Translations under genes and position numbers: made by a program | The notes under the pieces: generated by a model | Databases searched by the model: none | What the model was told of the DNA's origin: nothing | The model's input: only the letters and a program-made list of their open reading frames with translations | Shown: one piece after another, positions 6,528 to 10,509 of the stretch | Layout of the letters: every line of letters begins with the position of its first letter | How positions within the stretch are numbered: position 1 is the first letter of the stretch | Source of the DNA: Vulcanimicrobiia bacterium | Lineage (GTDB): Bacteria; Eremiobacterota; Eremiobacteria; Baltobacterales; Baltobacteraceae | Assembly (NCBI GenBank): GCA_024281135.1 | Contig: JAMXLG010000109.1 | Location: forward strand, 1 to 10,509 | Direction of reading: 5' to 3' | Length of the DNA: 10,509 nt

Positions 6528-6552
6528 GGATTTGCGCTGTACGCGCAAATCC
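6528..6552 (+). promoter_or_regulatory. Stem-loop directly before the ribosome binding site of copy B
   Basis: GGATTTGCGC (6528-6537), loop TGTAC, GCGCAAATCC (6543-6552) form a perfect 10-bp stem. The ribosome binding site GGGAGGAGG starts at the next base, so the hairpin abuts but does not cover it. An imperfect inverted repeat centred on CTATATAG (6515-6522) lies just upstream. It could stabilise the message, act as an operator, or modulate translation; it has no U-run and is not a terminator. Confidence 0.5.
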
Positions 6553-6567
6553 GGGAGGAGGTTCTTC

Positions 6568-7647
6568 GTGAAGTCTTTTCCGTTTCTGCGTTTCTCATCC
6601 GCATTGACGATCATCAGTGCACTCGCGCTTTCCGCTTGCGGCGGCGGAACATCGGGAGTGCCGCTCGCACCCAGCGGGGCAACGCAGTCGCAGACTCCGG
6701 GTAACGGGACTGCGCCCTCCACATCGGGATCCTCGATTACATCGCAATCTATTACCGTGACACCAAAAGACCACGTGCTGCCGACAGCTAAGGCGAAGGC
6801 GCATTTGTACCTAACGAGTGCCGGGTACGCCAAACTTGCATCAGACCGCCGCACGCCTGAATCCGTTACCTATCCAATGGACCTGTCGTACTTCGGCGGT
6901 CCGTTCCTTAAAACGGCGAGGCTCTATAACGCGTTCGTCAACAGCAGCTCTTCTGCGTTTGCAAATCCTAACGGATTCGAGGAACATTTCAGCTACAGCA
7001 ACATGAGTCATATTCTCGACCAATATGTCGGGACGACGACGTCGAATCGCTACGATTGGGCCGGTGACGTAAAGGTCGGTTTTGCGTCGATTACCGGAAT
7101 TATCGGCGACGATCAACTCCTCGAGATCGTGCATGCCGTCGCGGCCGCAATCGGACCGAATGCCGGCCGCAAAAATATCTACAACATCTTCTTGCCGAAG
7201 ACACTGAACTATTGCAGCACAGGCTCGATCCTACCGCCCGGCTCGTGCAACCTTTTCCCGGGTAGCCCGAACCCGGCGTTCTGCGCATTCCACACTAGCG
7301 TTACGTTTAGCGATATCGGTGAAGTGCTCTTTACCTTCGAACCGACCATGGACATAGCAACCAGCGGGCTCACTTGCGCCGCCAACGCGAACGAACCGAA
7401 CGTCAAGACGCCGAACGGGGTGTTCGCCGACAGCACATATTCCACACTATCTCACGAGGTATCGGAGTCAATCACGGATCCCGAACCGAACAACGCCTGG
7501 TTCACGTTTACGAACCCGATCATCGCTGGTGAAATCGGCGATCTTTGCGCGTATCAGGGACAAACTGTCAATTTAGCGGGCAAAGCGTACTACATCCAAC
7601 GCGAATGGTCGAACAAAGTCCACGGATGCGACAACCTGCAACCTTGA
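6568..7647 (+). CDS. EXORDIUM/Phi-1-like lipoprotein, copy B
   Basis: A 359-residue lipoprotein, paralogous to the minus-strand protein at 2092-3114. The signal peptide ends in lipobox LSAC (Cys24) followed by GGGTSG and a long serine/threonine/proline linker to about residue 66. Shared blocks are YPMDLSYFGGPFLKT (102-116), LDQYVGTTTSNRY, a helix EIVHAVAAAIG, IYNIFLP, FCAFHTSVTFSDIGEVLFTFEP, DSTYSTLSHEVSESITDPEP (288-307) with HExxE (His296, Glu297, Glu300), GEIGDLC (321-327) and the C-terminal YYIQREWSNKVHGC. These match, from memory, the core of the plant EXORDIUM/phosphate-induced protein 1 family. Six or more cysteines outside the lipobox suggest disulfides in an exported domain. The start is GTG at 6568, six bases after a strong GGAGGAGG; an upstream ATG at 6523 would place a charged leader before the signal and is rejected. 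Monocistronic, ended by the terminator at 7668-7700. Confidence 0.82.
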   Translation: MKSFPFLRFSSALTIISALALSACGGGTSGVPLAPSGATQSQTPGNGTAPSTSGSSITSQSITVTPKDHVLPTAKAKAHLYLTSAGYAKLASDRRTPESVTYPMDLSYFGGPFLKTARLYNAFVNSSSSAFANPNGFEEHFSYSNMSHILDQYVGTTTSNRYDWAGDVKVGFASITGIIGDDQLLEIVHAVAAAIGPNAGRKNIYNIFLPKTLNYCSTGSILPPGSCNLFPGSPNPAFCAFHTSVTFSDIGEVLFTFEPTMDIATSGLTCAANANEPNVKTPNGVFADSTYSTLSHEVSESITDPEPNNAWFTFTNPIIAGEIGDLCAYQGQTVNLAGKAYYIQREWSNKVHGCDNLQP

Positions 7648-7667
7648 TCGTCTAGAAGTTACGTCCT

Positions 7668-7700
7668 AGAGAGGCCACCGATTCGCCGGCGGCCTCTTTT
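7668..7700 (+). terminator. Rho-independent terminator of EXORDIUM-like copy B
   Basis: AGAGGCC (7670-7676) pairs with GGCCTCT (7691-7697); inside it an A/C mismatch is followed by CCG (7678-7680) pairing with CGG (7687-7689) around an ATTCGC loop. The stem runs into TTTTTATTTT. It starts about 20 bases after the stop codon. Confidence 0.85.
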
Positions 7701-7707
7701 TATTTTG

Positions 7708-7749
7708 AAATTCATGAATTTTTCGCTTCAGAATCTATTCATTTCTGAA
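7708..7749. promoter_or_regulatory. AT-rich palindrome and inverted repeat before the cupredoxin gene
   Basis: A perfect 14-base palindrome, AAATTCATGAATTT (7708-7721), is followed by the inverted repeat TTCAGAA (7727-7733) / TTCTGAA (7743-7749). Both sit between the terminator of copy B and the cupredoxin start, in DNA clearly richer in A and T than the surroundings. They have the form of regulator binding sites. TAGCAT at 7753-7758 resembles a -10 hexamer and would place the transcription start on or next to the ATG at 7765; no good -35 is visible, which would fit an activator-dependent promoter. Confidence 0.4.
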
Positions 7750-7764
7750 TCCTAGCATCCGCGC

Positions 7765-8106
7765 ATGTTTCCCGTACTGCTACCGATTGTTCTTGCAACC
7801 GCGTATGCAATGGTTGCAGACAATACTCCCGATGCGGTATCGATTACCGCCGTGCCCAGCACTTTCACGCCGTCGACGATCACGCTTCATCGCGGCGTTA
7901 CGACCAAGCTCGTTTTCATGCATACTCAAGGCGTGCACGCAATAGAATCCGACGCGCTCGGAATTCCCAAGACCATCCTTTCGCCCGATAAGGATGTCAC
8001 GATCGACGTGACGCCGTCGCAGGATGGAACCTACGTCTTACGGTGTGAGATCGTATGCGGACCCGACCACGATTCAATGGCGCTCACCGTACATGTCGAA
8101 GGATAG
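7765..8106 (+). CDS. Free-standing CuA-type cupredoxin
   Basis: A 113-residue protein resembling the CuA domain of cytochrome c oxidase subunit II without its two-helix anchor. The N-terminus (FPVLLPIVLATAYAMVA) is hydrophobic and probably a signal peptide or membrane anchor, although it lacks the usual positive charge. The domain runs from about residue 24 to the end. His58 in GVHAIESDALGI corresponds to the first CuA histidine, and RCEIVCGPDHDSM supplies Cys94, Cys98, His102 and Met105 with the exact C-x3-C-x3-H-x2-M spacing of CuA sites. The full ligand set suggests a binuclear copper centre for periplasmic electron transfer; nitrous oxide reductase and oxidase partners are not nearby. An in-frame TAG four codons upstream fixes the start at 7765, and there is no ribosome binding site, pointing to a leaderless message. 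Its 3' end overlaps the start of the cytochrome gene, so the two are probably co-expressed. Confidence 0.83.
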   Translation: MFPVLLPIVLATAYAMVADNTPDAVSITAVPSTFTPSTITLHRGVTTKLVFMHTQGVHAIESDALGIPKTILSPDKDVTIDVTPSQDGTYVLRCEIVCGPDHDSMALTVHVEG

Positions 8107-9215
8107 CGAGGGCTGCCGCTATTGCGGCATTCGTGGTATTCGCGTCCGCCGAGTCTATACCGGCCGGCGCAATGCCGCCCTTCGCACAAGCATATCGCGC
8201 AAACTGCACGCTCTGCCATGTAGAGGTTCCGGCGCTCAATAGCTACGGCCGCTCCGTTCAGCGCAGTGGTTATGCGATTCTCGACCACCAGATATTGCAT
8301 CGCTCTTTGCCGGTCTGGATTGGCTTCAGCCCAGCCTTCGATTCGCAACAACAAAACGGCTCAAAACTTCAGGGCGGCAATGTTGCGGTTCACGCGGTGG
8401 GGCTCGCGGGCGACTTCTCTTATCACATTCAGCAGTGGCTCGTGCAGAACAACGTGCCCGGCGGGCTCGATACGGCATGGTTTGCCTACAACGGGCTCTT
8501 CGCGCACAGCGGCCACCTCTTTGCCGGCAAGATCGAAACGCCGGCGCCGTCGCCGTTTAGCCAATGGTTCGATTTATCGAACTTTGCGAGCGCGGAGATG
8601 ACCGTCGGCGAGCATCAATATCAGCTTGACGCAAACCGTTGGGGAAGCCGGCTCGCCTACGTGCACGGAGCACTTGACGTCGAAGCCGGTTGGTTGGGTT
8701 CGAGCGGCAACTTGGGCGGCACGAGCGATTTCACGAACGATACGGATAAGACGTTTCAGTGGAAGATCGCGCATGTCTCCGCTCAACGGACATCGCTCGA
8801 GTTCGGCGCCTTCGGTTCGCGCGGCAGTTTTCCGTTGCAAGAAGGTGGGACCGATCAATATTACTCGGTCGCGGCCTATGTCGAGCGAGACCCGCAACGA
8901 CACGTGCCGGGAATCTTTGCGCTCTATCAAGATACGTTTGACGGCAATCCGGGTCCGGGGCTCGGCGCGGCAGCCGGCAATGCGCTAACGTTCGAGCTCT
9001 ATCAAAACGCGTTCCATCAAAACGGTTTGTTTTCCGCGAGATTCGAGCGCACGAACGACGGATTGGGCAGTCAAGTGAAATCCGGTAATATCGACTTCGA
9101 ATATCACCTCGTGCGCTTCGTGCACCTCTATACCGAGGCCGCGTTCGCGCAAGGGAGTAAGCCGAGTTATCGATACATGCTCTGGTGGACGACGCCGCTC
9201 GAGCGCGTCCGGTGA
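8055..9215 (+). CDS. Cyc2-like monoheme cytochrome fused to an outer-membrane barrel
   Basis: A 386-residue exported protein. A basic start (RRIARA), a hydrophobic core (AAAIAAFVVFASA) and an AGA cleavage site near residue 39 form a signal peptide. The mature protein opens MPPFAQAYRANCTLCHVEVP with one heme c site, Cys51-Thr-Leu-Cys54-His55, followed by PALNSYGRSVQRSGY (59-73). This FAxxY-CxxCH-PxLNxxGRxxxxxGY pattern is that of the Cyc2 group of cytochrome-porin fusions and a wider set of related bacterial proteins. The remaining 300 residues have alternating polar and aromatic strands typical of beta-barrels (for example FSARFERTNDGLGSQVKSGN and the final YRYMLWWTTP). Cyc2 conducts electrons from outside iron(II) across the outer membrane; the same role here is inference. 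The start at 8055 lies 52 bases inside the cupredoxin gene in another frame; no later start codon leaves a full signal peptide. Confidence 0.78.
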   Translation: MRTRPRFNGAHRTCRRIARAAAIAAFVVFASAESIPAGAMPPFAQAYRANCTLCHVEVPALNSYGRSVQRSGYAILDHQILHRSLPVWIGFSPAFDSQQQNGSKLQGGNVAVHAVGLAGDFSYHIQQWLVQNNVPGGLDTAWFAYNGLFAHSGHLFAGKIETPAPSPFSQWFDLSNFASAEMTVGEHQYQLDANRWGSRLAYVHGALDVEAGWLGSSGNLGGTSDFTNDTDKTFQWKIAHVSAQRTSLEFGAFGSRGSFPLQEGGTDQYYSVAAYVERDPQRHVPGIFALYQDTFDGNPGPGLGAAAGNALTFELYQNAFHQNGLFSARFERTNDGLGSQVKSGNIDFEYHLVRFVHLYTEAAFAQGSKPSYRYMLWWTTPLERVR

Positions 9216-9221
9216 GGTGGG

Positions 9222-9884
9222 CTATGCGCCGCTGATCTCGTCTGTATCGCCGCCAATGCCGTTCGTGCGGAGAACCGCTTGTATCACCGGCAACGCGCCG
9301 CGCGCCATGAGCGCGTAGCCACGATCGGACGGATGGAAGCAGTCTTCCGCGAGATACCGGACGCCGTGATCGCGCGCGAGATTGGTAATCGCGAAGAGAT
9401 CGATGAACGTTGCTTGATGCGTCGCGGCTTGCTCGCGCATCGACCCGCTCAAGAGTTCGCACAGTGACGAAACGAATGGTTTTGCTTCGTCGGGGACGTG
9501 CGGAGTGACCGCGATGTTCGGTATTCCCGTTACGAAGAGCTGCGCCAGCGGAGCGGAAGCGCGAACACGTCCCAGCAGACGGGCGTACTGTTCGGCAAAT
9601 ATCGCGGGGTCGGTCGTGTTCGGCACATCATTTGCGCCCACCACCAAGAGCAATGTGTCGACCTCGGCCGGAATGCGCGACACCTGAAACATCGCGACGT
9701 CGTTCATCGTCGCACCCGGTACGCTCAAATTCGTAAATGAATGTTCCGCCGCCGCCTTCGCGAGCGCGCGGTAGATGATCTGCGTGAATCCGTTCGACGG
9801 CGTCGATGCTCCGGTTCCGTATCCCAGGCTGTCCCCGAGAACGGTGAGGTGGAGGCTTAGAACGTTCCCGTGCAGATCGCGCAT
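9222..9884 (-). CDS. SGNH/GDSL hydrolase
   Basis: A 220-residue serine esterase or lipase-like enzyme of the SGNH family. All four signature blocks are present: GDSLGYG with nucleophile Ser19, the glycine block in SVPGAT (Gly57), GANDV with Asn85, and DCFHPSDRGY with Asp181 and His184. The catalytic set is therefore complete, and the length fits the single-domain, thioesterase/arylesterase-like branch (TesA and relatives). There is no signal peptide, so it probably acts in the cytoplasm; substrate unknown. The ATG at 9884 is the only start that keeps the first strand (LHLTVLGDS); GGAAA lies roughly ten bases upstream, a weak ribosome binding site. It lies 143 bases downstream of the methionine sulfoxide reductase gene on the same strand, possibly but not certainly in one transcript. 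It converges on the cytochrome gene with six bases between the stops. Confidence 0.88.
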   Translation of the reverse strand: MRDLHGNVLSLHLTVLGDSLGYGTGASTPSNGFTQIIYRALAKAAAEHSFTNLSVPGATMNDVAMFQVSRIPAEVDTLLLVVGANDVPNTTDPAIFAEQYARLLGRVRASAPLAQLFVTGIPNIAVTPHVPDEAKPFVSSLCELLSGSMREQAATHQATFIDLFAITNLARDHGVRYLAEDCFHPSDRGYALMARGALPVIQAVLRTNGIGGDTDEISGA

Positions 9885-10027
9885 GATTTACAGATTTCCG
9901 GTGGCTGGCCAGAGGCGGGTTGCGCGCGAAAGTGCTCCACATACAGAGTACGTGAATACAGCGACATTCGTTTCCGGAGCCGGCAGAACGACCATGCCCT
10001 GCTCGTACCCAGATTAGACGGTCAAGC

Positions 10028-10495
10028 CTACGTTTGGGGGATGAATCGGAGAGCGAGGCCGTCGATGCAGTAGCGCAGATGCGTCGGCGCGGGGCCGTCG
10101 TCGAATATATGCCCAAGATGGCTGCCGCACCGTTTGCAGTGGATTTCGGTGCGTGGCTCAAACGCAAGTTCGTAGTCCGTGCGAGTTGCGGTCACCTTTG
10201 GAAGCACGTTCCAAAACGACGGCCATCCATCGCCGCTATCGTATTTGGTCTTCGAACTGAACAGCGCTTGTTCGCATCCCGCGCAGCGATACGTGCCCGG
10301 TCGCGATTCCTTGATCAACGCACTCGAGAAAGCGGGCTCGGTTCCGTTCTCGCGCAAGATGTAGTAACGGTCGTCACCAAGGAGTTTGTGCCACTCGGCG
10401 TCGCTGTGTGTTACCGCATAGCTGCTGTTTGCGCGGGCGGTGGCGGTGGCCAGCGCTGCTGCGCCGAGCGCGATTACGAACTGTGAGCGACGCAT
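10028..10495 (-). CDS. msrB: Exported peptide-methionine (R)-S-oxide reductase MsrB
   Basis: A 155-residue methionine-R-sulfoxide reductase. Residues 1-22 (MRRSQFVIALGAAALATATARA) form a signal peptide with paired arginines; the spacing to Phe is not a textbook Tat motif, so Sec or Tat export cannot be decided. The catalytic domain has the zinc-binding pairs Cys71/Cys74 (CAGC) and Cys120/Cys123 (CKRC), the family motif SGDGWPSFW (87-95), GSHLGHIFDDGP (124-135), and the catalytic Cys143 in RYCIDGLALRF, where most homologs read RYCINSxxLRF. It should repair oxidised methionine in periplasmic proteins. The start ATG at 10495 overlaps a TAA in TAATG, which could be the stop of a further upstream gene outside the window. 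An exported repair enzyme suits the oxidant-exposed, cofactor-bearing envelope proteins nearby, but a functional link is inference. Confidence 0.93.
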   Translation of the reverse strand: MRRSQFVIALGAAALATATARANSSYAVTHSDAEWHKLLGDDRYYILRENGTEPAFSSALIKESRPGTYRCAGCEQALFSSKTKYDSGDGWPSFWNVLPKVTATRTDYELAFEPRTEIHCKRCGSHLGHIFDDGPAPTHLRYCIDGLALRFIPQT

Positions 10496-10509
10496 TAGAC
10501 CGGAACCTG

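Noticed and set aside
6399..6854. Minus-strand frame of 151 codons over the start of EXORDIUM-like copy B
   Set aside because: It is antisense to a clear lipoprotein gene and to its leader, and its product looks like a mirror of that coding sequence.
7765..9215. Programmed frameshift joining cupredoxin and cytochrome into one protein
   Set aside because: The cupredoxin ends where its fold should end, and the cytochrome has its own signal peptide, so two separate proteins explain the data better.
8731..9462. Minus-strand frame of 243 codons
   Set aside because: Very arginine- and serine-rich product, spanning the opposite strand of the cytochrome gene and the end of the SGNH gene in another frame; a typical shadow of GC-rich coding DNA.
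10034..10486. Plus-strand frame of 150 codons
   Set aside because: Fully antisense to msrB, whose zinc and catalytic motifs are intact.

Overview
The window looks like chromosomal DNA from a diderm (Gram-negative-type) bacterium with base composition in the mid-to-high 50s percent GC. It carries at least four lipoprotein-type signal peptides, several Sec-type signals and one outer-membrane barrel protein with a c-type heme site. The style (many short 'ACGGG' or 'CSGGG' lipoproteins, a mostly single-gene layout, housekeeping beside accessory surface proteins) recalls Eremiobacterota or Acidobacteriota. That is only an impression: no rRNA, tRNA or taxonomic marker is present. I see no mobile element, CRISPR array, tRNA or rRNA, and no gene-free stretch longer than about 300 bases.

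Layout, left to right. A lipoprotein gene runs off the left edge (minus, 1-131). A secreted DUF900-type alpha/beta hydrolase (minus, 288-1325) diverges from an HdeD-type membrane protein (plus, 1456-2016), which ends at a strong hairpin terminator. Convergent to it lies the first of two paralogous lipoproteins related to plant EXORDIUM/Phi-1 (minus, 2092-3114), preceded by an MTH1187-family thiamine-binding protein (minus, 3289-3591). A two-gene plus-strand unit follows: a lipoprotein made of two tandem LTxxQ repeats (3684-4262), overlapping by one base a monomeric sarcosine-oxidase-like flavoenzyme (4262-5395). Next come an unrecognised protein (minus, 5410-5862) and a small stress-type protein (minus, 5981-6334). 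The second EXORDIUM-like lipoprotein (plus, 6568-7647) ends at a strong terminator.

The most interesting part is 7765-9215. A free-standing CuA-type cupredoxin overlaps, in another frame, a protein with a signal peptide, one CxxCH heme site and a barrel-like remainder. Its N-terminus resembles the Cyc2 family of outer-membrane cytochrome-porin fusions used in extracellular iron oxidation. Together they could form a short electron path from outer membrane to periplasm. The window closes with two minus-strand genes, an SGNH hydrolase (9222-9884) and an exported MsrB methionine sulfoxide reductase (10028-10495).

Eight of the thirteen genes encode proteins that appear to be exported, so the region is dominated by cell-envelope functions. 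Beyond the two overlapping pairs I see little sign that the genes form one pathway.
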